Assembly (NCBI GenBank): GCA_903911355.1
Contig: CAIWDD010000023.1
Coordinates: forward strand, 1-64,000
Reading direction: 5' to 3'
Source: an uncultured Nodularia sp.
Lineage (GTDB): Bacteria; Cyanobacteriota; Cyanobacteriia; Cyanobacteriales; Nostocaceae
DNA: 64,000 nucleotides
The notes below the pieces were generated by a model. It was given only the letters and a program-made list of their open reading frames with translations, had not been told where the DNA came from and searched no databases. Shown in pieces: positions 1 to 9,921 of this stretch (position 1 is the first letter of the stretch; every line of letters starts with the position of its first letter). The position numbers and the translations under genes are program-made.

Positions 1-348
1 AACCCGCTAAAAGCACCACTGTCCAGAGTTTTAGTTTCATATAATACATATACTGTAAGTTAACTGACGGTGAGCCAGAATACAAGCATGAGGGCTACCA
101 AGTATAATACTTAATTTTTCCCCTTACTGTTCCCAATTTTGGTTATATTAAACAGTAAACAAAAAAACTTTAGTCATTTTTCTTCCCAATACTAAAAAAA
201 CACTGAGTTTGTGTTTTTAATTATGGTAAGATGGTATAAATGTTTCATTATGTTTATTCAATGAGATTGAACTAGTGTAAGGTTAAATGCCCTGGGATTA
301 AGGATGCTGGTAATCAGTTTAATTCAGATGTAAAATAAATTTATAACT
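1..348. other. Intergenic, no gene seen
   Basis: AT-rich stretch before the first gene. I see no open frame of note, no tRNA and no clear hairpin. It presumably holds the promoter of the WD40 gene, but no box could be assigned with confidence. Confidence 0.5.
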
Positions 349-3300
349 ATGGACATTCAACAAGCATTGGTCTTTGTTGATACTTTGATATTTGAGACGA
401 CAGGTAAGCATCTCACTGATGTGCAACGAGTACTTCTGTCTTCGTCTTTATCGGATCGGCAGTTACGTTACCATGATATCGCCAAAACCTACGGTTATTC
501 GGTAAATTATCTGAAGCAAGATATTGGACCTAAGTTATGGCGCTTGCTATCGGAGGTCTGTGGTGAAAAGGTGAGTAAAACCAATTTTCGCTCCGCTTTA
601 GAAAGAAAATGGTATCAAGGAGATAGCACTGTAGTTGATGGGAATTTACCTCTCCAACCCTTCACAGATCAGGTGACCCCAGCGGACAATTTACTATTTA
701 CCCATGGGATTCACACCCCTATGAGTAACGTGAGAACATACCAAGACTGGGGGGACGCACCTGATGTCACGGTTTTCTACGATCGCACTCAGGAATTGGA
801 TGCACTAAAAAAATGGGTAGTTAATGATGGTTGTCGTTTAGTAGTCTTGTTGGGAATGGGAGGAATAGGTAAAACCCATCTCAGCGTCAAGTTAGGCCAA
901 GAAATTCATGGTGATTTTGAATATTTGATTTGGCGATCGCTAGTTTCTGCACCTTCTTTACAACAATTAATACTAAATATACTAAAATCTTTAACTCAAG
1001 GAAAAGACAACAATTTACCCATCAGACTTGAGGAGCAAATTTCCACCCTCATACAAGTTCTGAAAACGAAACGCTGTTTATTAATCTTGGATAATGCTGA
1101 GACGATTTTGCAAAGTGGTGTTTTAAGCGGTCAATATCAAACAGGTTACGAAGATTATAGAAGCTTTTTTCAAGCTTTAGGACAACGTCAGCATAACAGT
1201 TGTGTAATCTTAACTACGCGAGAAAAACCCCAAGAAATTAGCTTAATGCAAGGAGACACCCTACCTGTACGCTGTCTAAAATTAGCAGGATTAAGTTTGG
1301 GAGCAGGACAGCAACTCTTACAATTAAAAGGATGTTTTTTAGAATCGGAGGTATGCTGGCAGAAGTTTATTAAACAATATAGTGGTAATCCTTTAGCATT
1401 GAAAATAATTTCGGTAATTGCCAAGGATTTATATGATGGGAATATTTCGGAGTTGCTCAGAAGTAAATCTTTAGTACTAGGGGAGATTAATGAGGTTATA
1501 GAGGAACAATTTAATCGATTACCTCTTGGTGAAAAAAACTTCCTATACTGGTTAACTCTGCAAGAAGACCAAGATGAAATCAATTTGAAAGAAGTTGATA
1601 TTCCAGGAATTTCACCTCAAAATATCATTGCAAGTATTCGCTCGCTGTTGCATCGTTCTCTCTTGGAGAAAAAAAACAGAAAATTATTTTTACAACCAGT
1701 TGTGAGGGAATATATACAAACCAAAATAATTGAGATAATTATAGAAGAAATAGAGAGCGAAACAATAGAATTATTAAATCAATATCCTTTACTTAAATCC
1801 TCAGCCAAAGAGTATATTAAGCAACGTCACATACAGGTATTTATTCAACCTTTGTCAGAGAGGTTGTTAAGCTTATATAAAAATCTCAAGAACCTGGAAG
1901 TGAAATTGCAAAAAATTCTGGTCAATCTGCGTGATAACGCTACTTTAGAACCTGGATATGCGGCTGGAAATATAATTAATATTTTATGTCACTTGCAAGT
2001 TGAACTCACTGGCTATGATTTGTCTGAGCTAACTGTTTGGTCTGGCTGTTTACAAACAACTAATTTACACAATGTTAACTTTAGTCGCGCTGATCTGAGT
2101 CAATCGGTATTCGCCAAACAGTTAACAAGCGTTTTATCTTTGGCTTTCAGTCCCAATGGGAAATTACTGGCTACGGGAGATGTAAATGGGGAAATTCACC
2201 TGTGGCACATTGATAATAGTCAGGTAGTTTTTAGCTGTAAAGGACACGCCGGTTGGGTACATTCTATTAGTTTTAGTCCCGATGGAACAATACTCTGTAG
2301 CGCCAGTAGCGATCACACCGTGAAATTGTGGGATGTCTTTGATGGTAGTTGTCTGACAACCTTAACAGGTCATCATCAGCGAGTGCGTGCAGTTGTCTTT
2401 AGTCCTGATGGTAGGATGATTGCCAGTGGTAGCAGTGATGGTACAATCAGGCTGTGGGATACGAACAGTCGTCAATGTTTTCAGGTAATTGTAGGCCATG
2501 AAAGTTTTATTTGGTCTGTTGCTTTCTCCCCCGATGGTAGGATGATCGCCAGTGGTAGTGAAGATAAGAGTGTTAAACTCTGGGATGTGGACACAGGGGA
2601 ATGTCGGCAAACACTACTAGGACATGATCGGTGGGTGCGATCGCTGGCTTTTAGTCCCGATGGTCAGCTGTTAGTAACTGGTAGTGGCGATCGCACCCTA
2701 AAAATTTGGGAACCTAGCACTGGTAAATGTGTAAGAACATTGACAGGACATACTCAAAGAGTGCGATCGGTAGCCTTTAGTCCTGATGGTCAGCTAGTAG
2801 CCAGTGCTAGTGGTGACCACACAGTCAGATTGTGGAGTCTTGCTGATGGAAAATGCTTGAAAAATCTCCACGGTCATAATAGTCTTCTGACCTCCGTAGT
2901 TTTTAGTCCTGATGGCGAAATCTTAGCCACTGCTGGGGAAGATCGCTCTGTACGACTATGGGAAGTCAGTACAGGTAGCTGCATTGATATTTGGCAAGGT
3001 TATGGTGGTTGGATTCAATCAGTAACCTTTAGTCCTGATGGTAAAATCCTAGCCAGTGGTAGTGAAGATCAAAGCGTCCGATTGTGGAACCTGCAAACCA
3101 ATCAATCTTTAAAAACTCCACCTGATGCAATGATTTTACAAGGACATCAAGGGTGGGTATGTTCTGTAGCTTTTAGTCCTGATGGCAAACATTTAGCTAG
3201 TGGTAGCAGCGACTATACTATAAAGCTGTGGGATATCCATACCGGTCAATGTCTCAACACCTTAAAAGGACATAGCCGCTGGATTCGTTCAGTAGCCTTT

Positions 3301-3993
3301 AGTCCCAATGGACTAACCCTAGCTAGTTGTAGTGGCGACTATACTGTTAAATTATGGGATATGACCACCGGAAACTGCCTAAAAACTTTACAAGGACATC
3401 AAGGATGGTTATGGTCTGTTGAGTTTAGTCCTGATGGAGTAACTTTAGCAAGTGCTTCTGAAGATAAAAGTATTAAACTATGGAATATTACCACAGGTAA
3501 CTGTATAAATACCCTAATAGGACATACTAGCTGGGTACAAGGAATTTCTTTTAGCCCCGATGGGAAATTTTTAGCTAGTGCCAGTTGTGATTGTACAATT
3601 CGTTTGTGGGATGTGGCTACAGGAGAATGTCTAAAAATATTACTAGGACATACTAGTTGGGTGCAGTCAGTAGCATTTAGTCCTGATGGCAAGATTTTAG
3701 CTAGTGGTAGTTGCGACCAAACTGTAAAGCTGTGGAATGTGAATACTGGTAAATGTCAGCAAACAATATTAGCCCATCAAAGTTGGGTGTGGTCAGTGGC
3801 GTTTAGTCCCGATGGTAAGATTCTAGCCAGTGGGGGACAAGATGAAACCATGCGACTATGGGACATTCACACCGGAGAATGTTTACAGATATTGAGAACA
3901 AAACGACCCTATGAAGGGATGTGTATCCAGGGCGCAGCTGGTTTAACGGATGTGCAAAGAGAGACGTTAAAATATTTAGGCGCTGTGGATTAA
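349..3993 (+). CDS. STAND-type NB-ARC protein with 14 WD40 repeats
   Basis: This 1214-residue protein has three parts. Residues 1-90 are a helical/HTH-like N-terminus of the sort found on cyanobacterial NB-ARC proteins. An NB-ARC ATPase follows, with a P-loop GMGGIGKT near residue 169 and a Walker B LLILDNAE near residue 245. From about residue 593 there are 14 WD40 repeats with the recurring core FSPDG..LASGS.D..+KLWD, enough for two seven-bladed propellers. The family is a signal-transducing STAND ATPase in which ligand sensing by the propeller is thought to release NB-ARC oligomerisation. The N-terminus shows no obvious enzymatic effector. It converges with the LanM gene downstream and is probably not part of that operon. 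Many WD units are close to one another in sequence, suggesting recent expansion. The ligand cannot be inferred. Roles in defence or stress signalling are both possible. Confidence 0.9.
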   Translation: MDIQQALVFVDTLIFETTGKHLTDVQRVLLSSSLSDRQLRYHDIAKTYGYSVNYLKQDIGPKLWRLLSEVCGEKVSKTNFRSALERKWYQGDSTVVDGNLPLQPFTDQVTPADNLLFTHGIHTPMSNVRTYQDWGDAPDVTVFYDRTQELDALKKWVVNDGCRLVVLLGMGGIGKTHLSVKLGQEIHGDFEYLIWRSLVSAPSLQQLILNILKSLTQGKDNNLPIRLEEQISTLIQVLKTKRCLLILDNAETILQSGVLSGQYQTGYEDYRSFFQALGQRQHNSCVILTTREKPQEISLMQGDTLPVRCLKLAGLSLGAGQQLLQLKGCFLESEVCWQKFIKQYSGNPLALKIISVIAKDLYDGNISELLRSKSLVLGEINEVIEEQFNRLPLGEKNFLYWLTLQEDQDEINLKEVDIPGISPQNIIASIRSLLHRSLLEKKNRKLFLQPVVREYIQTKIIEIIIEEIESETIELLNQYPLLKSSAKEYIKQRHIQVFIQPLSERLLSLYKNLKNLEVKLQKILVNLRDNATLEPGYAAGNIINILCHLQVELTGYDLSELTVWSGCLQTTNLHNVNFSRADLSQSVFAKQLTSVLSLAFSPNGKLLATGDVNGEIHLWHIDNSQVVFSCKGHAGWVHSISFSPDGTILCSASSDHTVKLWDVFDGSCLTTLTGHHQRVRAVVFSPDGRMIASGSSDGTIRLWDTNSRQCFQVIVGHESFIWSVAFSPDGRMIASGSEDKSVKLWDVDTGECRQTLLGHDRWVRSLAFSPDGQLLVTGSGDRTLKIWEPSTGKCVRTLTGHTQRVRSVAFSPDGQLVASASGDHTVRLWSLADGKCLKNLHGHNSLLTSVVFSPDGEILATAGEDRSVRLWEVSTGSCIDIWQGYGGWIQSVTFSPDGKILASGSEDQSVRLWNLQTNQSLKTPPDAMILQGHQGWVCSVAFSPDGKHLASGSSDYTIKLWDIHTGQCLNTLKGHSRWIRSVAFSPNGLTLASCSGDYTVKLWDMTTGNCLKTLQGHQGWLWSVEFSPDGVTLASASEDKSIKLWNITTGNCINTLIGHTSWVQGISFSPDGKFLASASCDCTIRLWDVATGECLKILLGHTSWVQSVAFSPDGKILASGSCDQTVKLWNVNTGKCQQTILAHQSWVWSVAFSPDGKILASGGQDETMRLWDIHTGECLQILRTKRPYEGMCIQGAAGLTDVQRETLKYLGAVD

Positions 3994-4091
3994 AGTGGAT
4001 TAAATTAATGTGAGTTTGAGAGCCGGTATGGGGATCACTGCCAATTAGTATAATTATTAACTTAATGTTTGAAAAACATCAAAGTAATCAC

Positions 4092-7000
4092 TTATTCCCA
4101 AAGCAAAACAGATGGTAACTGCTGAGGATAGGCTAATCTTAAAAGCTGGTAGCCGATACCAGATAAACCCTGAAAGAATCCCGGATTGATCATATGAGAT
4201 GAACCGTGAACAGACAGGGTAAATTTTCCGTGAGAGTGAGCATTTTTCAGCACTACAGCGGTAGCTTGATAAGCATTGGTGAGCAAATTGGGACAATTCA
4301 AGATTTGAGCCGCCACTAATAGGGTTTCAATTCTGCCAAAATTACCCCAACAAAGAGAGTCAACCCCCCAAACCATGGACTTTTGCGTAGTTTCCAAAGC
4401 GGTGGTAATTTGCTCACGAATGCTCACCGTATCTAAAACCGATAGTCCCCCCAGCCGGGCTAAAGCGATACCTGCAGCCCCATGGGCCCAACTGACTTGA
4501 AATTTAGGTTCTGGTGAACGTAGATCTAACCAGTTTTGTTGTTCAGGGGAGAACATTGTTTGTTCATAGGCGATCGCCTCCTGAGCAGCTGCTAACCAGC
4601 GATAATCTTGGGTAACAGCATACAATCTTAGTAGAGCATAAGCAATTCCTGCAGCACCCTGAGAAAAACCTGTGAGTAAGCGATGCTGAGAAGTTTTGCC
4701 AGTTCTTGGTTGCTCTTGATTACCCGTTTGATGGTTGAGTAAATGTTCGCCGCAGGCTATAGCCAATTCTAAGACTGGAGAGGGTGTAATTTTGTCCCCA
4801 GCTACAAACAAACTTAAAAGTCCTACAATTGTTCCAGCAGTTCCCCCCACCACATCAAAAATTTTATCGTTTGTAATCTGTTCTGGAGTAATCAGAGCCG
4901 TGAATTGGTGAGCCTCCGCTAATAGGGAATGTTCATCAACTAAGTCACTGATACGAACCAACCCATAGATTATGGATGCTATACCCCCAGCACCACCAAT
5001 TCCTAAATCCTTGTGCAATGATTGGGAACTTTTATCAGATGTTAACCCTGGAACTACCTGACGGAGTGGGTGGAGGCTTTTTAAGGACAAGTCCCGCCAT
5101 TGTAAATCACCAGTCACCTTAGCCAAAGCCGCCAGAAATAAGCTCACCCCCACACAACCATCGTAAAGGTTGAATCCAGAATCTTGGATATAGAAGTTTT
5201 GATGACTATGGTCATATCCCATCCCCAGCCAAGCTATACTGTGATCAGATGTTGGCAGCAAATTCTGCTCAAAGGTGCGAGCAATCTTAACCGCTTCAGT
5301 TAACAGAGTTGCTTGTGTTACCACATCCTCTGAGATTGTCCCGGTAACCGGATAGCTGAGGGGATTGAATTGATCAAGCTGCGGCTCCTCTAAAAATCGT
5401 GAACACAGACAAAAAGCAATAACCTGGCTTTGAAACATTAAATCTGTTTCATCTAAAGACTTGACTCGCTGGATAACGCGCTCAAAACTAGATTTTTCTA
5501 GCAGATTATGAATAACATTACCATCGGATAAATGTAAGTCTCGACTGGAGGTATTCGCCCTGAACATAGGGATATCCATCTGCTCCATGTCCTGCTTTTC
5601 TGCTGCTAACATTCCCCAAAACTCAGGCTGATGAGAGTCTGTCAAAAACCCCCGACTTAATACATCTAACTTCACACTGCGAGCCATACCCACTTCCATA
5701 AAATCTGGGTGGTATAAGTTGCGCAAAATCGCATCATAAACTCTCGTATTGCGAAACACTAGACGACACTCCTGATCAGCGAACTGCATCAAGGGACTGT
5801 TGTTACATAGCAGCTGTTCTCGATGCTCCATCACCCAACGATACATCTGCTCAAATCCGCTGACAACTTGAGTAATATAACTTTTCGGCTCCACAAAAGT
5901 TCCGTTTAAAGTAGGTACATTGCTTTCAGCGGTAAACTTCACCGTTTCATAGTCTACCTTCATCCCATCAGTGTTGATGTGCCTCCATCTGGGGGTTTGT
6001 ATAGTTTGCTCCTCTACTTTCCCTAAACCACTCATATCAATTGACATGAGTTCATTGGCAATTAATATTTCTTTGGCGGGTAATAGAGCAGTACGCAATA
6101 CAGAGTCTGACAGTTTTTGACTTATTTGGGGGATACTATCTATTGAGGGTGAAATTTTGATTTCTGGGTGTAGCAATGTTTCCATGTCAATCAGCACAGG
6201 ATACTCACCACAAGCAATCAGGTTTTCATAGTGGCAGTCTTTCCCCTCTAAAATATGAATCAAACACATCAACATTCCCGATCGCTGATAAAATCGGCGT
6301 ACCTCATCCTCTGTGTCACAGGGTAAGGACTGAATATATTCTACCCAACCATGGGTTGAGTAATTTAATACCTTTGGTGATTTTAATTTGAGGTCAATTC
6401 CCTGTTGATTGCACCATTGCAATAAATTACCAAAAGCAACTTCCAAGCCTACGTCCCTGGGTTTATAAACCACTTTTAACCCAGTATCAAAGGTCAGAGC
6501 TGCTACTGTGCGCCCCCTCTTGTGACCATCAGACAGTCCCGGCGCAATATCTACAACTTGGCTTAAGGGTTCATGGGGGGAAAAATACTGTTGAATTTCT
6601 GACCAATTAGTTACTAAACGGTTCAACAGTTCCGAGGTAGACTCAACCCAAAACTCAATGGTAATGGCCACCAAGCGACCTAAAACGCTATATTTTTCAA
6701 ATAGGGACAGCAGCCCATCTTGACAGTGTTTCTGGATAAATCCTTGGTATTTATCCCGTTGAGAACTTCCTTTAACGGAAAGAGCAAAGAAGTCTCGAAA
6801 GGGATTTCCCGATGTGCGAAACTCGTTAAACTCCTGCATTAAAGTGGGCGCAAATACCTGACACAGAGATTCTAGTAATTTGCTTTCTAGGGCTGTTTGG
6901 ACTTGACTGGTGATTAAGTGGGTGTATTTGTCCTGGTCTGGGAGTGCATTCTTGAGCAAATTTCGCGCTACTTGCAGACAGGGAATATAAAAGTCTGCAA

Positions 7001-7388
7001 ATGGAATTGGGGTTTCAGGAATTATGGAGGGTTCTAGTTTCCCACCGGAGGAGGAAAATTCTTGTGTAGCTGCAATAACTTGTTTGAGGGTATTTGTCCA
7101 TACAGGTAGGGTCAGCGGCTCAATACAATCATATTTAATAACTAGCCAACGAACTGTCTGTTCACTTAATCCATCCCATAGCAACCGCCGGTGAAATTTT
7201 TCCCTATCTCCTTTAGCAGCTACCTCACACCATAACTCTAGTCTGCTTTCAATTTCTGCTTGATCCTCTGCACTCAGATCATGATTAGTCACCTCATGAG
7301 TAGATATAGCGTTTAAACACTCTGATAAATTACTAGCTTTGATGGCGATCGCTTTGAGAATATCTGTAGATGAATCAGTTAATAACAT
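4092..7388 (-). CDS. lanM: LanM class II lanthipeptide synthetase, cyclase zinc site degenerate
   Basis: About 1098 residues from the ATG at 7388; a TTG four codons upstream is possible. The N-terminal dehydratase half has the kinase-like motifs of LanM: VVYKPRD, DCHYENLI, LIDMETLL and the later VFRNTRVYDAIL. Ser/Thr phosphorylation and elimination therefore look possible. The C-terminal LanC-like half keeps its barrel motifs (GFSQGAAGIAYALLRL, PGFFQGLSGIGYQLLRL). At the zinc site, the usual WCHG reads WAHG (Ala968) and the usual LCHG reads LCWG (Cys1013, Trp1014). Only one of three zinc ligands remains, and the 45-residue spacing confirms the alignment. The enzyme is probably a dehydratase with an inactive or altered cyclase. 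It is the last gene of the minus-strand arm that starts at the precursor at 13100. Confidence 0.92.
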   Translation of the reverse strand: MLLTDSSTDILKAIAIKASNLSECLNAISTHEVTNHDLSAEDQAEIESRLELWCEVAAKGDREKFHRRLLWDGLSEQTVRWLVIKYDCIEPLTLPVWTNTLKQVIAATQEFSSSGGKLEPSIIPETPIPFADFYIPCLQVARNLLKNALPDQDKYTHLITSQVQTALESKLLESLCQVFAPTLMQEFNEFRTSGNPFRDFFALSVKGSSQRDKYQGFIQKHCQDGLLSLFEKYSVLGRLVAITIEFWVESTSELLNRLVTNWSEIQQYFSPHEPLSQVVDIAPGLSDGHKRGRTVAALTFDTGLKVVYKPRDVGLEVAFGNLLQWCNQQGIDLKLKSPKVLNYSTHGWVEYIQSLPCDTEDEVRRFYQRSGMLMCLIHILEGKDCHYENLIACGEYPVLIDMETLLHPEIKISPSIDSIPQISQKLSDSVLRTALLPAKEILIANELMSIDMSGLGKVEEQTIQTPRWRHINTDGMKVDYETVKFTAESNVPTLNGTFVEPKSYITQVVSGFEQMYRWVMEHREQLLCNNSPLMQFADQECRLVFRNTRVYDAILRNLYHPDFMEVGMARSVKLDVLSRGFLTDSHQPEFWGMLAAEKQDMEQMDIPMFRANTSSRDLHLSDGNVIHNLLEKSSFERVIQRVKSLDETDLMFQSQVIAFCLCSRFLEEPQLDQFNPLSYPVTGTISEDVVTQATLLTEAVKIARTFEQNLLPTSDHSIAWLGMGYDHSHQNFYIQDSGFNLYDGCVGVSLFLAALAKVTGDLQWRDLSLKSLHPLRQVVPGLTSDKSSQSLHKDLGIGGAGGIASIIYGLVRISDLVDEHSLLAEAHQFTALITPEQITNDKIFDVVGGTAGTIVGLLSLFVAGDKITPSPVLELAIACGEHLLNHQTGNQEQPRTGKTSQHRLLTGFSQGAAGIAYALLRLYAVTQDYRWLAAAQEAIAYEQTMFSPEQQNWLDLRSPEPKFQVSWAHGAAGIALARLGGLSVLDTVSIREQITTALETTQKSMVWGVDSLCWGNFGRIETLLVAAQILNCPNLLTNAYQATAVVLKNAHSHGKFTLSVHGSSHMINPGFFQGLSGIGYQLLRLAYPQQLPSVLLWE

Positions 7389-7562
7389 AGGATTATGCAA
7401 AATATAGGAATTACCTTAATATCACCTTTCACTTTTGTTTTCAGGTGCATCAAACTGCTTAATTATTCTCAGTTGGTTGACAATGTGATTCAATATTTTT
7501 CGATTCTACAGTGCAACATAATATCTGCATTGGTAACAGCAATAGCTATTACTAGTATGATG

Positions 7563-8084
7563 TTACCAACGGATCATACTATAAGTTGTCTGAGCGCCAA
7601 TACTAAAGCCAGCAGCTATTTCATCTGGGATTTGCTCAGGTATTTTTAGTAATTTTACTGAATGAAAAATTTGGTATTCTTTTGATCCGTGATTAGTTGG
7701 TATTCCCGCAACAACCCCCACTACTCCTGAATCTGGATACTGATTATTACCAATAACGCGATCGCCAACAGCTAAATTAGTTACTTCCCTACCAACGGCG
7801 ACTACTTCACCCACAAATTCTGAGCCAATCACATAATAGCGATTATCTCCTAAATATGGGGCTGCTCTCAGCATAAAACCCTGATCACGGTAGTTACAAG
7901 AAAAAGCAATTTTCCTCACTAAAACCCCCTGCCTATTTTCTGCTAAGTCAGGGTTAAAATCAATATTGGGTGTTTCTAGCAAACCCGCCAACAGAGGTAC
8001 AGAATCTAATTCTATAGGAGAACTCCCTAAAATTTTAGCTTGAGATAAATTAAGATTATCACCACAAATAGCAAGATTTCTCAT
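7563..8084 (-). CDS. Half-length medium-chain dehydrogenase/quinone reductase (GroES-like domain only)
   Basis: 173 residues matching only the N-terminal catalytic half of zinc-type alcohol dehydrogenase/quinone oxidoreductases. Recognisable segments are FSCNYRDQGFM, VIGSEFVGEVVAVGREVTNLAVGDRVIG and EQIPDEIAAGFSIGAQTTYSMIR. It stops right there, where a family member would continue into the Rossmann NAD(P)-binding fold (usual total about 330-370). The 160 bases to the LanM start do not encode the missing half in an obvious frame. It begins 3 nt after the stop of the preceding gene, so it is translated within the operon. Related dehydrogenases (LanJB type) reduce dehydroalanine to D-Ala in some lanthipeptides. 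Without a cofactor domain this copy is probably a remnant or a non-catalytic subunit. Confidence 0.75.
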   Translation of the reverse strand: MRNLAICGDNLNLSQAKILGSSPIELDSVPLLAGLLETPNIDFNPDLAENRQGVLVRKIAFSCNYRDQGFMLRAAPYLGDNRYYVIGSEFVGEVVAVGREVTNLAVGDRVIGNNQYPDSGVVGVVAGIPTNHGSKEYQIFHSVKLLKIPEQIPDEIAAGFSIGAQTTYSMIRW

Positions 8085-8087
8085 AGA

Positions 8088-9890
8088 TTATTTTCCTTGG
8101 ATATAAGTAGGTAAGGCAAATTTGCTAATATACTCACAATGATGAGAACATTGATAACGGGGATGTATATTGGCAGCAGAAGACTCCCAGGAATTTAAAT
8201 CGTATATTTCCGGGGAACAATTTTCAGCCAGAGCCAAAGCAGCCACCGCCGTAGAAATCATTTGATAGGTGTCGATGTAAAGAGAAATACAATGATATTC
8301 CCCCTCTACTTTTTTAAGTTGTGGTTGTTCACCACCTGCTAAACGATGGTTTAACAATAATCCCACGATATTTTTAGTAGGGATTTGAGGGTCAATAGCT
8401 AAACTAGAATAAAATGGTGTAGATACAGGAAACTTACCATCCCTTTCCATAAAATCTAACAAACGCAATTGAGCACTTCTCAGAGTTCTCCCTCTAAATC
8501 CCAGCCTAGCCATAGACAAAATTGCCAAGGCTGTAGAAAAAGCCACGTCATACTTGCCAAAAGAATAATCAGTATTCATACTCATTAAAATCTCATTCAG
8601 CAGTTGCTCACGCAAAGATACAGCCGTTCCATCATTTTCAATTGCGCCGGCCAGAGCATAATCGACTAAATAAGGATTGGCAAAATACAAACCGCTACGT
8701 TGTGCAAAACCAGCTTGTAAATAATCAATGGTGGTTTTTGTGCTTAACCCTGCTTGGCGTTGCAATCCTCTGATTAAACAAGTTGTGGCATAATCAACTT
8801 GACACCAGTGGCGACAACTGTGATCAAAAAGCATTTTCCCTGCTTCCTCTTCCTCAGACCACAGTTGGGGATAGTACCCACCTTCTCCATCGGCAAATGT
8901 TTCTAAAGCTTTAATGGCGGTTTCGTCTTCAAACCCTTGTAAAATCAAAGCTGAATCCGTAGCAGTTACTAAGCGTCCTGTGTGAAAAGCCCAAAGTTTT
9001 CCTTGACGATTGTCTGCTAAGAACTGGTTTAAGGTCTGACGTGATTCTAAAATCCTCTCTGCTACCACATCAGATGAACTACCAGCATTTAAGGCCTGTA
9101 AAACAAACCCCAAGGGAACTAAATTACCATAGGTAAAAGATGGCTCAGGTGCGGGGGGTTGACAAGTCATTGCCAAATTACCATCCACACAGGCTGCGGT
9201 TGCTAAGGCTACAGCTTCCAAAGCCCGATTTTTAGCAAACTTAATCCTAACTTCCGCAGCTTTGAGTAAACCCCCTTCTAATAAGGGGTCAATATTTCCA
9301 TGTTGCAAGAAAAATATATTGCAATGTCCAGTGCGACTGAAATGGGAAAGAATACCCGCGTGAATGTGAACTGGTAACCGATTTCGGAACTGGGCTAAAT
9401 AGTAGTTATCCTTGGTTTCTCCTCCCAGAAACTTAACTCCCACTGCTTGCAGTAGTTCATAATGTTTTCCAGAAGGTTGTTCTGTAAAAATAGCTTGGGC
9501 TTCTCCGTGTCCTTCAGGATTAATTTTAATATGCAGTAAAACGGGAGCAAAGGGAGATTGTTCCCCTAAACCCAGACAGTCAGCTTCATCCACTGCAAAC
9601 AGCGCCAGCTGCTCAGAGAACCTTTCAGCTAAGGGAGATTTAATCATTTTCGCCGACCAACCCTGACCTGAAGTAGGTTCGCTTAACCAAGACTTATTTT
9701 CAGCAGCTAAAAATCTCCCGTGACTGGTCAGCACTACATGGGAGTAGGGCGCTAAGTCAATACCTGCGGGTAAATGATACATTTCCCTGGCGATCGCATC
9801 ATCTGTCAATTGGCGAATTGCACCCAGATTAAATAAAACCATCCATTCCAGAAAATTTGGCAACCCTTGTAAAATTTCTGATACCAGCAT
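8088..9890 (-). CDS. Unknown RiPP-locus protein with alpha/alpha-toroid (terpene-cyclase-like) C-terminus
   Basis: About 600 residues from the ATG at 9890. A TTG six codons upstream is less likely. The N-terminal 260 residues are not recognised. The C-terminal half has features of squalene-cyclase/prenyltransferase alpha/alpha toroids: paired helices, a His/Cys-rich stretch (DHSCRHWCQVDYATTCLIRGL) and a QW-like turn (LLDFMERDGKFPVSTPFYSS). No DXDD or DCTAE cyclase motif is seen, so cyclase activity should not be assumed. The extreme C-terminus carries a CSHHC cluster that could bind metal. It lies between an unknown protein and the half dehydrogenase, spaced tightly enough for one operon. A role in peptide modification or substrate holding is an inference from context. 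Confidence 0.6.
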   Translation of the reverse strand: MLVSEILQGLPNFLEWMVLFNLGAIRQLTDDAIAREMYHLPAGIDLAPYSHVVLTSHGRFLAAENKSWLSEPTSGQGWSAKMIKSPLAERFSEQLALFAVDEADCLGLGEQSPFAPVLLHIKINPEGHGEAQAIFTEQPSGKHYELLQAVGVKFLGGETKDNYYLAQFRNRLPVHIHAGILSHFSRTGHCNIFFLQHGNIDPLLEGGLLKAAEVRIKFAKNRALEAVALATAACVDGNLAMTCQPPAPEPSFTYGNLVPLGFVLQALNAGSSSDVVAERILESRQTLNQFLADNRQGKLWAFHTGRLVTATDSALILQGFEDETAIKALETFADGEGGYYPQLWSEEEEAGKMLFDHSCRHWCQVDYATTCLIRGLQRQAGLSTKTTIDYLQAGFAQRSGLYFANPYLVDYALAGAIENDGTAVSLREQLLNEILMSMNTDYSFGKYDVAFSTALAILSMARLGFRGRTLRSAQLRLLDFMERDGKFPVSTPFYSSLAIDPQIPTKNIVGLLLNHRLAGGEQPQLKKVEGEYHCISLYIDTYQMISTAVAALALAENCSPEIYDLNSWESSAANIHPRYQCSHHCEYISKFALPTYIQGK

Positions 9891-9921
9891 ATTTTTCTCA
9901 AATATCAACTAAATGGCTAAG

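Noticed and set aside
7395-7649. Plus-strand 84-residue open frame
   Set aside because: It covers the LanM start and the half-dehydrogenase end on the opposite strand, with low-complexity composition and no family likeness.
8088-9908. Squalene-hopene cyclase annotation for the 600-residue protein
   Set aside because: No DXDD motif and only one weak QW-like turn. Fold likeness is not enough for that name.
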